From Streptomyces platensis (GTDB lineage: Bacteria > Actinomycetota > Actinomycetes > Streptomycetales > Streptomycetaceae): a stretch of 64,000 nt of DNA. The notes under the pieces were generated by a model. That model did no database searches, was not told the DNA's origin, and saw only the letters and a list, made by a program, of their open reading frames with translations. Numbering within the stretch: the stretch's first letter is position 1; every line of letters starts with the position of its first letter. This document shows, in pieces, positions 52,120-61,692 of this stretch. The translations under genes were made by a program, and so were the position numbers. The stretch lies in contig NZ_CP023691.1 of the NCBI RefSeq assembly GCF_008704855.1, positions 7,068,001-7,132,000 of the forward strand, read 5' to 3'.

Positions 52120-54438
52120 TCAGCCGCTGCCCGGCCGGGTCCCGGTCCGCGGGGTGTCCCCGCGCGGCGGTCGTTGCGCGGGGAGCTGCTCCTCGCCCTC
52201 CGTTCGGACATGCGGCATGATCCGGTCCAGCCACCGGGGCGTCCACCAGGCCGCCGGGCCCAGCAGCGTCATCACCGCGGGGACCAGCAGCAGTCGCACC
52301 ACGGTGGCGTCGATCAGCACGCTCACCGCCAGCCCGAGGCCCAGCATCTTCACCACGATGTTGTCGCTGATGATGAACGCGGCGAACACACTCACCATGA
52401 TCAGCGCGGCACAGGTGATCACCCGGGCGGTGATCTCCAGCGCATGCGCCACGCTCGCCTTCGCGTCTCCGGTGCGCAGCCACGCCTCGTGCACCCGCGA
52501 CAGCAGGAAGATCTCGTAGTCCATGCTCAGCCCGAAGACGATCGCGAACATCATCATCGGGACATAGCTCTCGATCGGCACCGTGCCCGACACCCCGAGC
52601 GCCGGCCCGCCCCAGCCCCACTGGAAGACCGCCACCACCACCCCGTACGAGGCGGCGATCGACAGGACGTTGAGCACCGCCGCCTTCACCGCGACCAGCA
52701 CGCCACGGAAGACGGCCAGGATGATGAGGAAGGCGAGGGCCACGACCACGGCGATGATCAGCGGAAGCCGGCTGGCGACGATATCCAGGAAGTCCACCTG
52801 GCCGGCGGTCGTGCCCGTCACATAGCCGTGCGCGTCGGTTCCCTTCACGGCTGCCGGCAGCAGGTCGTGCTTGAGGCGGTTGACCAGATCCGTGGTGTCC
52901 GCGTTCTGCGGGGCCTGGGCGGAGTACGCCGTGCCGGTCAGCACCGCGCCGTCCGGGGTGGCCTTCAGCGGCGTGAGGAACGCCGCGCCCGGGACGTCCG
53001 TGAGCACCTTCCCGGCCTGCGTCGCCAGCATCGTGCGGTCCGCCTGCGGGACCGCGGACTCGTCGATGACGAGGGTCAGCGGGCCGTTGGAACCGGGGCC
53101 GAACGCCGAGGACATCAGGTCGAAGGCGCGCCGGTCGGTGAACGACTTCGGGTCCGCGCCGTCGCCGATGTGCCCCAGCTGGATCGAGAAGACCGGAATG
53201 GCCAGCACGACCACGATGAGCACCCCGCCCGCCAGATACCACCACGGGCGGCGCTCCACCCGCTGCGCGTACCGGTGCCAGGTGCCGTGTGCCTCCTCGC
53301 CCGGTCCGGCGTCCGTCTCGGCGATCGGGCGGCGGACCCGGAGCCGGTCGATACGGCGGCCGGTCAGGCCGAGCAGCGCCGGGACGAGGGTGAGCGCGCC
53401 GAGCACCGCCGAGACCACGGTGATGGCCGCCGCCACCCCCAGCTTGCCGATGAAGGAGACGCCCGAGACCCACAGCCCCATCAGCGCGATGATGACCGTG
53501 CAGCCGGACACCAGCACCGCCCGGCCGCTGGTGGCCACGGCCCGGCCCGCGCCGGTGACCGGGTCCGCACCGTCCATCAGGTTCTGCCGGTGCCGGGTGA
53601 GCAGAAAGAGCGCGTAGTCGATACCGACACCGAGGCCGATCATCGTGGCCAGGGTGGGGGAGACGGTGGCGAAGATGAAGACGGCGGCGATCAGCCCCAG
53701 ACAGGCCAGCCCGCACAGGGCGCCGATCAGCGCGGTCAGCAGCGGCACCCCGGCCGCCAGGACACTCCCGAAGCCGACCAGCAGCACCAGGATCGCCACC
53801 CCGAAGCCGATCGCCTCGCTGGTCCGGTCGTCGGGCTCCGGCCGGGCCAGCTCGCCCAGCGGACCCCCGTACTCCACCTCCACGCCCGCGGACCGCAGCG
53901 GCCGCACAGCCGTGTCGACCCCGTTCAGATAGTCCGGCTTCAGGGTGGACGGCTGCACGCTGAACCGCATGGTGATGTACGCGGTCCGGCCGTCGGTGGA
54001 GAGCGGGCCGACGTTCGGCGTCCCGGGCGGCGGCTTGGCGGACGGGGCGCCGGGCGGCGGCAGCGGGTTCTGTGCGGACAGCACGTCAGGCAGCTTGCCG
54101 AGCGCGGTGACGGCGCTGTCGATGTCGCTGCGGAAGTCCGTCAGCGGCCTGGCCGCGTCGTGCAGCACCACCTGGCTGCTGTAGCCCCCGGCCTTCGGCT
54201 CGTGCTTCTGGAGCACCTCGCGCCCCTGCGTCGACTGGACACCGGGCAGCGCGAAGTCGTCGGAGTACTCCCCGCCGTACGTCCGCTGGAGGAACTGGAG
54301 CCCGGCCAGGGCGACCAGCCACAGCACGAGAACGATGACGCAGTGCCGGGCACACCACTCGCCGATCCGGCGCAGCGCCCCTTTGCCGCCGGACGTGCCG
54401 GCCGCGGCCGCCCCGCTCGGGTTCCTCGGCAACGACAT
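52120..54438 (-). CDS. MMPL family RND-type exporter
   Basis: 772 residues from the ATG at 54438 with GGGAG 5 bases upstream. Two MMPL modules are present: helices 2-6 and 8-12 around FGVAILVLLVGFGSVLAAGV, the proton-relay text MIGLGVGIDYALFLLTRHRQ and, in the second half, FGLSMDYEIFLLSRVHEAWL. Two large extracellular domains lie between helices 1 and 2 (GEYSDDFALPGVQSTQGREV) and 7 and 8. Such proteins export lipids or hydrophobic metabolites with the proton gradient. No regulator is adjacent; the methyltransferase and this gene share direction. Confidence 0.93.
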   Translation of the reverse strand: MSLPRNPSGAAAAGTSGGKGALRRIGEWCARHCVIVLVLWLVALAGLQFLQRTYGGEYSDDFALPGVQSTQGREVLQKHEPKAGGYSSQVVLHDAARPLTDFRSDIDSAVTALGKLPDVLSAQNPLPPPGAPSAKPPPGTPNVGPLSTDGRTAYITMRFSVQPSTLKPDYLNGVDTAVRPLRSAGVEVEYGGPLGELARPEPDDRTSEAIGFGVAILVLLVGFGSVLAAGVPLLTALIGALCGLACLGLIAAVFIFATVSPTLATMIGLGVGIDYALFLLTRHRQNLMDGADPVTGAGRAVATSGRAVLVSGCTVIIALMGLWVSGVSFIGKLGVAAAITVVSAVLGALTLVPALLGLTGRRIDRLRVRRPIAETDAGPGEEAHGTWHRYAQRVERRPWWYLAGGVLIVVVLAIPVFSIQLGHIGDGADPKSFTDRRAFDLMSSAFGPGSNGPLTLVIDESAVPQADRTMLATQAGKVLTDVPGAAFLTPLKATPDGAVLTGTAYSAQAPQNADTTDLVNRLKHDLLPAAVKGTDAHGYVTGTTAGQVDFLDIVASRLPLIIAVVVALAFLIILAVFRGVLVAVKAAVLNVLSIAASYGVVVAVFQWGWGGPALGVSGTVPIESYVPMMMFAIVFGLSMDYEIFLLSRVHEAWLRTGDAKASVAHALEITARVITCAALIMVSVFAAFIISDNIVVKMLGLGLAVSVLIDATVVRLLLVPAVMTLLGPAAWWTPRWLDRIMPHVRTEGEEQLPAQRPPRGDTPRTGTRPGSG

Positions 54439-54562
54439 AGGTGCTCCCGATGCGGGCCGGCGCTCCTGGCACATACGGACATGCAGCAGTCAACGCCGGT
54501 TCCGCCGCGGCGGCATGCCCACCGGGGAATACGGGTGTCGGCCGAACGGGTGCGCCCCGGCG

Positions 54563-55198
54563 TCAAGCGCCCGCGGGCGGCGCTTCGTTGTGGAACACCA
54601 GCAGATAGCGCCAGAACAGCAGCCGCCGGATCCGGCACCCGGGAAGCAGCGCGGCGGCCTCCCGGCGGATACGGGGCAGCGGCATGTCCGGCGGTGCGAT
54701 GGGCGCCTTCAGCGGAGCGGTACCGGCCGGCCGGAGCCGTTCCGAGGCCGCGACGCCGAGCCGGGCCACCGCGTTCACGGGCGACGCGGCCAGGCCCCAC
54801 CACCAGTCGGTCGCCGACCTCTCCGCATAGCAGCCCAGGATGACCAGCACGCCGCCCGGCGCCAGCGCCTGACGCAGTGCGGTGACCGTGTCGAAGGGCA
54901 TGTGATGCAGGCTCGCCAGGCAGGAGATGAACCCGTAGTGCCGGTCGGGCAGTTTCAGCCGGGTGAGATCCGCGTGCTCGTAACGGGGCAGGCCACCCCC
55001 GCCCACCGCTTCCCCGGCGGCACGGGCCCGCGCGAGGACATCGGCCGACCGGTCGACGGCATGGACCTCGATCCCCAGCCCGGCCAGCCGCCGCGCGAAC
55101 CGGCCGGTCCCGCAGCCGACGTCGAGGGCGGTGCGGCAGTCCCGCGGCAGCTGCCGTAACAGCAGACGGTGATAACGGTCGTTGTGGTCGAAGGGCAT
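54563..55198 (-). CDS. Class I SAM-dependent methyltransferase
   Basis: 211 residues from the ATG at 55198. The SAM-binding core is clear: ALDVGCGTGRFARRLAGLGI (motif I), then EVHAVDRSADVLARARAAGE and YGFISCLASLHHMPFD (motif II/III), with ALAPGGVLVILGCYA. The C-terminal part ends with a substrate lid (CRIRRLLFWRYLLVFHNEA). The substrate is unknown. It is transcribed with the MMPL gene but 125 bp upstream of it. Confidence 0.88.
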   Translation of the reverse strand: MPFDHNDRYHRLLLRQLPRDCRTALDVGCGTGRFARRLAGLGIEVHAVDRSADVLARARAAGEAVGGGGLPRYEHADLTRLKLPDRHYGFISCLASLHHMPFDTVTALRQALAPGGVLVILGCYAERSATDWWWGLAASPVNAVARLGVAASERLRPAGTAPLKAPIAPPDMPLPRIRREAAALLPGCRIRRLLFWRYLLVFHNEAPPAGA

Positions 55199-55370
55199 CC
55201 GCCGACTCTAGGACGGGTCCGCAACGTCCCGTCTGATTCGCGACACGCTTCAGGCCGGCCCCTTGCCGCCCCGCCCCCGCCGGAACCACCCCCGCATCCC
55301 TGCGCTTCCCCGGCTCCTTACGATTCCTTCGACCGTTTGTGGCCGGCACGACGTGAGGACCGATCTGTTG

Positions 55371-55466
55371 ATGAACCTGTTCTGGGCGCTTGTGGAGCCC
55401 GGTATGTCCCTTGGGTGTTCCGGCTGTTGCCGTCGTACGGGTGTCGTGGCGGGTGAGGGCCGATGA
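55371..55466 (+). CDS. Possible 31-residue leader ORF overlapping the SDR start
   Basis: ATG 55371 to TGA at 55464-55466 encodes MNLFWALVEPGMSLGCSG, then CCRRTGVVAGEGR. Its stop overlaps the SDR start (ATGA). A GAGGA lies 11 bases upstream. The cysteine-rich content and overlap are suggestive, but the peptide is short and unrecognised. Confidence 0.3.
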   Translation: MNLFWALVEPGMSLGCSGCCRRTGVVAGEGR

Positions 55467-56200
55467 GCCGGGCGGTGCTGGTGACCGGGGCGTCGCGGGG
55501 GATCGGGCGGGCGGTGGCCGAGGTCTTCGCCGCGCACGGGGACCGGGTCGCGCTGCATTACGCGTCGCGGCGGGCGGCCGCGGAGGAGGCGTACGCGGGG
55601 CTGGCCGGGAGCGGGCATGTGCTGGTGCAGGGGGATGTGAGTACGCCCGAGGGGGCCGCGGCGCTGGTGGACGCGGCGGTGGACGGGCTGGGCGGCGTCG
55701 ATGTGCTGGTCAACAACGCCGCCGAGAATGTGGCCCACCCCCTGGACCGCACCTCGTTCGAGGACTGGCAGAACGCCTGGCGGCAGGTCGTGGACGTGAA
55801 TCTGCTGGGGGCCGCGCATGTCAGCTACTGCGCGGCGCGGAACATGATCGAGCGGGAGGCGGCGGGGCGGATCATCAACATCGGCTCGCGCGGGGCGTTC
55901 CGCGGCGAGCCGGATCACCCGGCGTACGGCGCGGCCAAGGCGGCGCTGCACGCGATGGGGCAGTCGCTGGCGGTCCACCTGGCGCCGTACGGCATCGGCG
56001 TGGCCTCCGTGGCCCCGGGATTCGTGGAGACCGAGCGGGTCGCGGACCGCCTCACGGAGGACGTGCGGCAGCAGAGCCCGTTCGGCCGGGTCGCCGCGCC
56101 CGGGGATGTGGCGTCCGCCGTCCACTATCTCGCCTCGCCCGAGGCGCTCTGGTCCTCCGGCGCGGTACTGGACGTCAACGGGGCGTCGCATCTGCGCTGA
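55463..56200 (+). CDS. Short-chain dehydrogenase/reductase
   Basis: 245 residues from the ATG at 55463. It is a classical SDR: AVLVTGASRGIGRAVAEVFA (cofactor), VLVNNAAENVAHPLDRTS, catalytic Ser in IINIGSRGAF and Tyr/Lys in YGAAKAALHAM, with the C-terminal VLDVNGASHLR strand. The pattern is close to FabG/3-oxoacyl reductase-type SDRs. It may be translated with the leader ORF whose stop overlaps its start. A hairpin terminator follows. Confidence 0.9.
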   Translation: MSRAVLVTGASRGIGRAVAEVFAAHGDRVALHYASRRAAAEEAYAGLAGSGHVLVQGDVSTPEGAAALVDAAVDGLGGVDVLVNNAAENVAHPLDRTSFEDWQNAWRQVVDVNLLGAAHVSYCAARNMIEREAAGRIINIGSRGAFRGEPDHPAYGAAKAALHAMGQSLAVHLAPYGIGVASVAPGFVETERVADRLTEDVRQQSPFGRVAAPGDVASAVHYLASPEALWSSGAVLDVNGASHLR

Positions 56201-56276
56201 GAGGCCCGGGCCCGGAGTCCGGCGCTGAGAAGTCTGCGCCGGGAAAGCCGAGCGGCCTGCCCCGGGAAAGGGGAAG

Positions 56277-56306
56277 CCCCGGCCGAACGGGGGAATTCGG
56301 CCGGGG
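56277..56306 (+). terminator. Hairpin terminator after the SDR gene
   Basis: CCCCGGCCGAA and TTCGGCCGGGG form an 11-bp perfect stem with an 8-base loop, 76 bases behind the SDR stop. Several further GC inverted repeats follow up to about 56400. Confidence 0.65.
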
Positions 56307-56719
56307 CGGTTTCGGGGGGCGCGGGCGGCGACGGGGGCGGCCTCCGGGCCTGCTGCCGTGCGGCGGTGGCCGGCTTTCCCGGCGGCGGGCCCTGCGGCGC
56401 CGTCGGGACGGCACGCGCTTCCAATTGAACGATAAACCATCGAATCGGCTTCCGGCGCATCGGGTGACCGGTCTCACCCGTGGCCGGACCCACCGGCCGT
56501 GCGGGCCGTCAGGCCTCGATACGGACCGGACGAGAGCCGTCGTCCAGCAGCCGCGGCAGATACCAGTCCATGCGACCTCGGGGTGCGGGGGAGAGGCGCC
56601 CGGTCCGGAGCGGGAGGTCTCGCCGGCCGGCAGCCGCCGCCGGGGGCACCGGCCGCGCTGCGGCGCGGACCCGCGAGCCTCCCTCTCCGGCCACCGGGCG
56701 GCCCCTAGTTTGTCCGACT

Positions 56720-58651
56720 GTGAGCCCTTTCCTCAGGCCGAAGCGGATGATGGTGGGCCGTCCGCTGGACAGTGCGCGGCTCGGTGAGACGCTGCTGCCG
56801 AAGCGACTGGCGCTCCCGATCTTCTGCAGCGACCCGCTGTCCTCGGTCGCCTATGCCACCGAGGAAATCCTGCTGGTCGTCGGCCTCGGCGGGGTCGCAC
56901 TGCTCCAGCTGACCTGGTACGCAGCGGCCGCCATCGTGCTCGTACTGGTCGTGGTCGTGGCGTCCTACCGGCAGACCTGTTACGCGTATCCCGGCGGCGG
57001 CGGGGCCTACCGTGTCAGCGCGCAGAACCTCGGGCGGAACGCGGCGCTCACCGCGGCCAGCGCGCTGCTGGTGGACTATGTGCTGACCGTCGCGGTGTCC
57101 GTGGTGTCCGGCGTCGCCGCGATCACCTCCGCGATTCCGTCCCTCGGCGGCCATGATGTGGCGCTGTCCGTCGGCTTCGTGGCCCTGCTGGCCCTGATGA
57201 ATCTGCGCGGGGTACGGGAATCGGGCCGGGTCTTCGCCGTGCCCACCTACGGCTTCGTCTTCTTCATCTACCTGATGTTCGCGGTCGCGGCCGTACGGAT
57301 GGCCACCGGTGCGAGCATCCGCGCCGAGTCCGCTGACCTGCCGCTGCACGCCGTCTCGCCCTACACGGGCCTGGCACTGGTGCTGCTGGGGATGCGGGCC
57401 TTCGCGTCCGGCTGCACCGCGCTGACCGGGGTCGAGGCGATCAGCAACGGGGTGCCCGCCTTCCGCCGGCCGAAGAGCCGCAATGCCGCCAACACGCTGC
57501 TGGTCATGGGGTTCTTCTCGGTGACCATGTTCGGCGGGATCACGATCCTGGCGATGCTCTACGACGTGCATGTCGCGGTGCAGCCCACCGAACTCGGGCT
57601 GCCGCCGGACACTCCGACCTCCACCGCGCTCGCCCAGATCGCCCGCGCCACCTTCGGCGACCTCGACACACTCTTCTACCTGCTCCAGGCCTTCACGGCC
57701 GGGGTGCTGATCCTCGCCGCCAACACCGCCTTCAACGGCTTCCCGATGCTGGCGTCGATCCTCGCCGAGGACGGGTTCGTGCCCCGTCAGCTGCACAACC
57801 GCGGGGACCGGCTGGTCTTCTCCAACGGCATCATCCTGCTCGCGCTGGCCGCCATCGGGCTGATCATCCTGTTCGACGCGGAGCTCACCCGCCTCATCCA
57901 GCTCTACATCATCGGCGTCTTCGTCTCCTTCACGCTCTCCCAGACGGGCATGGTCCGGCACTGGCGGACCGTCCTCGCCGGACCCGGGCTGCCGTCACGG
58001 GAGCGGGCCCGGCACCGGCGCTCCCAGGCGATCAACGCGGTCGGCGCGGTACTCACCGGGCTGGTCCTGATCATCGTCCTGATCACCAAATTCCTGCACG
58101 GCGCCTGGATCGTGGTGATCGCCATGCCGCTGCTGTTCCTGGGGATGCGCGGCATCCACCAGCACTACCGGCGCCTCGAACGGGAGTTGGCGGTCGCACC
58201 CGGCGCCCGGCCCTGGGAGCCGGCCGGCAACCATGTGCGGGTGCTGGTCAGCTCGCTGCACGCGCCCACCCTCAAGGCTCTCGGCTACGCCCGCGCGATG
58301 CGTCCCACCTCGCTGGCGGCGCTGACCGTCGCGGTGGACCCCGCCGATGTGCGGGAGCTGCGCGAGCAGTGGGACGCCCATGACATCGATGTACCGCTCC
58401 AGGTGCTCAGCTCGCCCTACCGGGACTTCACCCGGCCGGTGATCGACGCCGTCCTGGACGTCTGTGCACGGTATCCGGGCGGTGCCGTCACGGTCGTCAT
58501 CCCGGAATACCTCGTCGGCCACTGGTGGGAGCAGCCGCTGCACAACCAGAGCGCCCTGCGGCTGAAGGCCCGGCTGCTGTTCACGCCGGGCGTGACGGTG
58601 GCCAATGTGCCCTATCGGCTCCCGACCGGCCAGGAGCCGGGGGAGACGTAG
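56720..58651 (+). CDS. APC family amino-acid permease with C-terminal cytoplasmic domain
   Basis: 643 residues from a GTG at 56720. TAGTTT lies 8 bases upstream, so the message may be leaderless. About twelve membrane helices begin after a conserved lead (KRLALPIFCSDPLSSVAYAT), with the APC signature in helix 1 and further helices such as TWYAAAAIVLVLVVVVASY and YVLTVAVSVVSGVAAI. The C-terminal 150 residues are cytoplasmic and alpha/beta-like (NHVRVLVSSLHAPTLKALGY, then VTVVIPEYLVGHWWEQPLHN), as in the large Streptomyces APC/KUP-like transporters. The substrate is unknown. Confidence 0.88.
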   Translation: MSPFLRPKRMMVGRPLDSARLGETLLPKRLALPIFCSDPLSSVAYATEEILLVVGLGGVALLQLTWYAAAAIVLVLVVVVASYRQTCYAYPGGGGAYRVSAQNLGRNAALTAASALLVDYVLTVAVSVVSGVAAITSAIPSLGGHDVALSVGFVALLALMNLRGVRESGRVFAVPTYGFVFFIYLMFAVAAVRMATGASIRAESADLPLHAVSPYTGLALVLLGMRAFASGCTALTGVEAISNGVPAFRRPKSRNAANTLLVMGFFSVTMFGGITILAMLYDVHVAVQPTELGLPPDTPTSTALAQIARATFGDLDTLFYLLQAFTAGVLILAANTAFNGFPMLASILAEDGFVPRQLHNRGDRLVFSNGIILLALAAIGLIILFDAELTRLIQLYIIGVFVSFTLSQTGMVRHWRTVLAGPGLPSRERARHRRSQAINAVGAVLTGLVLIIVLITKFLHGAWIVVIAMPLLFLGMRGIHQHYRRLERELAVAPGARPWEPAGNHVRVLVSSLHAPTLKALGYARAMRPTSLAALTVAVDPADVRELREQWDAHDIDVPLQVLSSPYRDFTRPVIDAVLDVCARYPGGAVTVVIPEYLVGHWWEQPLHNQSALRLKARLLFTPGVTVANVPYRLPTGQEPGET

Positions 58652-58712
58652 CAGGTCCGGTGCCTCACGTGCCGGGCGAGGGCGCGCGGCCCGGACCGTG
58701 GTCCTGGCGGGC

Positions 58713-59456
58713 TCAGGCCGCCGCCCGGTGCCCCTTCGGTTCCGGGGCGGTGAGCGCGGCCTTGGTGACATCCGCGACCAGCTCGACGACATCGGGTCCG
58801 TACGCCTGCGAGTTGACCACCTTCAGCAGCAGACAGAACTGGCCGTCGGTGCCGTGCTTACGGGTCAGCTTGGCCCGGTTGCGGACGAGGTGGCGGACCG
58901 CGGCCCGGTGGGTGACCGGGCGCTGGCCGGCCGCCAGGAACACCGGGCGGTCGCCCTCACCGGCGGTCAGCCGGGCCAGCAGCACATACTCGACGGCGCC
59001 GGGCTCCATCCGGTACGCCGAGCCGCCGATCGTGAAGGTGCCGCGGTCCATCCCGGCCTCGTCACCGGGGTGCACCGCGACCCCCGGCAGCAGATTGGCC
59101 AGGTGGGCCGCCAGCCGGCGGTGCGCGGTCGGGTCGCCGACACAGAACTCGGTACGCGCCCCGAAGCCCTGGAGACCGGTGTCGTGCGGGGCGACCTCGG
59201 GATGCGCCCCGCAGTTCTCGATCACCGCGGCCAGCCCCAGCAGCGCCAGCGCGTCATGGCGCGGGATGCTCCAGTGGGCCGAGGAGCTGTCCCGGTGGGT
59301 GACCAGCACACACTCCGAACCGTCCGGCAGTCCGAAGAAGCCTTGCTCACGGGTGAGCTTCCGGCGGGTCACCGCGGAATGCACGGCCCAGCCCGCCGCC
59401 AGGCCCACGATCAGGGCCGCGGCCGCCACGGTCAGGAGCAGCAGGGTGTCGTCCAT
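58713..59456 (-). CDS. Membrane-anchored hypothetical protein
   Basis: 247 residues from the ATG at 59456. One N-terminal membrane helix (TLLLLTVAAAALIVGLAAGW) is followed by a soluble domain of about 210 residues (HWSIPRHDALALLGLAAVIE, then VAVHPGDEAGMDRGTFTIGG and YVLLARLTAGEGDRPVFLAA). No catalytic motif is recognised. It converges on the APC permease gene. Confidence 0.75.
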   Translation of the reverse strand: MDDTLLLLTVAAAALIVGLAAGWAVHSAVTRRKLTREQGFFGLPDGSECVLVTHRDSSSAHWSIPRHDALALLGLAAVIENCGAHPEVAPHDTGLQGFGARTEFCVGDPTAHRRLAAHLANLLPGVAVHPGDEAGMDRGTFTIGGSAYRMEPGAVEYVLLARLTAGEGDRPVFLAAGQRPVTHRAAVRHLVRNRAKLTRKHGTDGQFCLLLKVVNSQAYGPDVVELVADVTKAALTAPEPKGHRAAA

Positions 59457-59686
59457 GGCCGGGGAGCGTAGCGGCATTCCGGGTGGGTGTTCGAGGGCGG
59501 GGCGGGTGGCTGGGACGGCTTGTCCCGGTCCATACGGGCATACCTGATCCGTACGGAAAAGGTGTGGCTGATCCCCCGCCCCTGCGGGACCTCCCTGCCC
59601 GAAATGCCCTCTGTCGGCGGGCTGTTGCCGCGAGTAGGCTCCGGGCCCCTGCCGCCCCCCGCCCACCTCTGGGAGGAAACCCCGGT

Positions 59687-61519
59687 ATGACCAGAGCCCG
59701 ACGCCTCACCGTCCTGGGAGCGGCCGCCGCGCTGGCCGGCTCCCTGGTGGCGGTCCCGGCCGCCGCCGGAACCGCCGCGTCCGCGCGGCCCGCCGCCGAC
59801 CGGGACGGCGCCACCACCGCCACACCGGAGAAGACTCCGGTCGCCGTCGGCCACGGCGGGGCCGTCTCCAGCGTCGACCCGGACGCCTCGGCCGCCGGTA
59901 TCGCGGTCCTGAGGAAGGGCGGCAACGCCGTCGACGCGGCCGTCGCCACCGCCGCCGCCCTCGGCGTCACCGAGCCCTACTCCGCGGGCATCGGAGGCGG
60001 CGGCTACTTCGTCTCCTACGACGCCCGGACCCGGACCGTACGCACGCTCGACGGCCGGGAGACCGCCCCGCGCTCCACCGGCAAGGATCTTTTCCTGGAG
60101 AACGGCAAGCCCCTCCCGTTCGAGGACGCCGTCACCAGCGGGCTGAGCGTCGGCACCCCGGGCACCGCCGCCACCTGGGACACCGCCCTGCGCAAGTGGG
60201 GCAGCCGGTCCCTGCGCCAGGTACTGCGGCCCGCGCAGCGGCTGGCCGCGGGCGGCTTCACGGTCGACGAGACCTTCCGCCGGCAGACCGCGGACAACGA
60301 GGCCCGCTTCCGCGACTTCCCGGCGACCGCCCGCCTCTACCTGCCCGGCGGCAAGCTCCCGGTGGTCGGCTCGACGCTGAAGAACCCCGATCTGGCCCGT
60401 ACGTACGGGGAGTTGGCGAACAGGGGCGTCGGCGCGCTCTACGACGGTGCGCTGGCCCGGGACATCGTCCGCACGGTCCGCACACCGCCGGTGCGCACCG
60501 GCTCCCCGCGCACGGTACGGCCCGGCGATCTGACCGCGGGGGATCTGCGCGCCTACCGGGTGCTGAGCCAGGCGCCGACCCGCACCGGCTACCGCGGCCT
60601 GGACGTCTACGGCATGGCGCCGTCCTCCTCCGGCGGCACCAGCGTCGCCGAGGCGCTGAACATCCTGGAGAAGAGCGATCTCTCCCGGCTGAGCGAGAAG
60701 CAGTTCCTGCACCGCTACATCGAGGCGGCCCGGATCGCCTTCGCCGACCGCGGCCGCTGGGTCGGCGACCCGGCACAGGAGGACGTCCCGACCAAGGGCC
60801 TGACGTCCCAGCGGTTCGCCGACGCCCGCGCCTGCCTCATCCACGACGACAAGGCGCTGACCAGCCCGCTCGCGCCCGGCGACCCGCGCCACCCCGCGCG
60901 CTGCGCCGCTGCCGGCCGGGCCGCGCCGACGACGTACGAGGGGGAGAACACCACCCATCTGACCGTCGCCGACAAGTGGGGCAATGTCGTCGCCTACACC
61001 CTGACCATCGAACAGACCGGCGGCAGCGGCATCGTCGTCCCGCACCGCGGCTTCCTGCTCAACAACGAGCTCACCGACTTCTCCTTCGCCCCGGCGAGCC
61101 CGTCGGTGCATGACCCGAATCTGCCCGGCCCCGGCAAGCGGCCGCGTTCGTCGATGTCGCCGACGATCGTGCTGCGGCACGGCCGACCGGTGGTGGCGCT
61201 CGGCTCGCCCGGCGGCGCGACCATCATCACCACCGTGCTCCAGACCCTGGTCAACCACCTCGACCGCGGAATGCCGCTGGTCGACGCCATCGCCGCGCCG
61301 CGGGCCAGCCAGCGCAACGCGGCTCTGACCGAGCTCGAACCCGGTCTGTGGAACAGCCCGGTCCGCCGGCAACTCGAAGCGCTCGGCCATGCCTTCAAGG
61401 AGAACCCGGAGATCGGCGCGGCGACCGGCGTCCAGCGGCTGCCGGACGGCCGCTGGCTGGCGGCGGCTGAAAAGGTACGGCGCGGCGGCGGCTCCGCGCG
61501 GGTCGTGCACCGCTCGTAA
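59687..61519 (+). CDS. ggt: Gamma-glutamyltransferase precursor
   Basis: 610 residues from the ATG at 59687 with GGGAGGA 9 bases upstream. A signal peptide (LTVLGAAAALAGSLVAVPAA) is followed by the Ntn-hydrolase proenzyme: VAVGHGGAVSSVDPDASAAG, then GNAVDAAVATAAALGVTEPY and GIGGGGYFVSYDARTRTVRT. The autocatalytic cleavage site is before the Thr in GENTTHLTVADKWGNVVAYT, giving a small subunit that holds the SSMSPTIVL and GSPGGATIITTVLQ motifs. It hydrolyses or transfers gamma-glutamyl groups outside the cell. A terminator follows. Confidence 0.93.
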   Translation: MTRARRLTVLGAAAALAGSLVAVPAAAGTAASARPAADRDGATTATPEKTPVAVGHGGAVSSVDPDASAAGIAVLRKGGNAVDAAVATAAALGVTEPYSAGIGGGGYFVSYDARTRTVRTLDGRETAPRSTGKDLFLENGKPLPFEDAVTSGLSVGTPGTAATWDTALRKWGSRSLRQVLRPAQRLAAGGFTVDETFRRQTADNEARFRDFPATARLYLPGGKLPVVGSTLKNPDLARTYGELANRGVGALYDGALARDIVRTVRTPPVRTGSPRTVRPGDLTAGDLRAYRVLSQAPTRTGYRGLDVYGMAPSSSGGTSVAEALNILEKSDLSRLSEKQFLHRYIEAARIAFADRGRWVGDPAQEDVPTKGLTSQRFADARACLIHDDKALTSPLAPGDPRHPARCAAAGRAAPTTYEGENTTHLTVADKWGNVVAYTLTIEQTGGSGIVVPHRGFLLNNELTDFSFAPASPSVHDPNLPGPGKRPRSSMSPTIVLRHGRPVVALGSPGGATIITTVLQTLVNHLDRGMPLVDAIAAPRASQRNAALTELEPGLWNSPVRRQLEALGHAFKENPEIGAATGVQRLPDGRWLAAAEKVRRGGGSARVVHRS

Positions 61520-61555
61520 CGCCCCCGGTACGGGAGCCGGGATGTCACACCGCTG

Positions 61556-61586
61556 ACACGGACGGACCGCTGTGTGCCGTCCGTGT
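61556..61586 (+). terminator. Hairpin terminator after ggt
   Basis: ACACGGACGG pairs with CCGTCCGTGT (10-bp stem, 11-base loop), 37 bases after the ggt stop codon. Confidence 0.7.
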
Positions 61587-61692
61587 GTCGTCGATGTACC
61601 GCCCCGCGCGGCGTCGTTGATGGCCACGGCGGAGGCGATTAGCCTCCTGGGACCGTTCGTTCGAATGAGCGGTCCCAGGGAGGGCACGCAGC

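Noticed and set aside
51532..54843. Open frame of over 1,100 codons opposite the ligase and MMPL genes
   Set aside because: Its composition (His/Arg/Gly runs) and the excellent coding match on the other strand show it is an antisense shadow.
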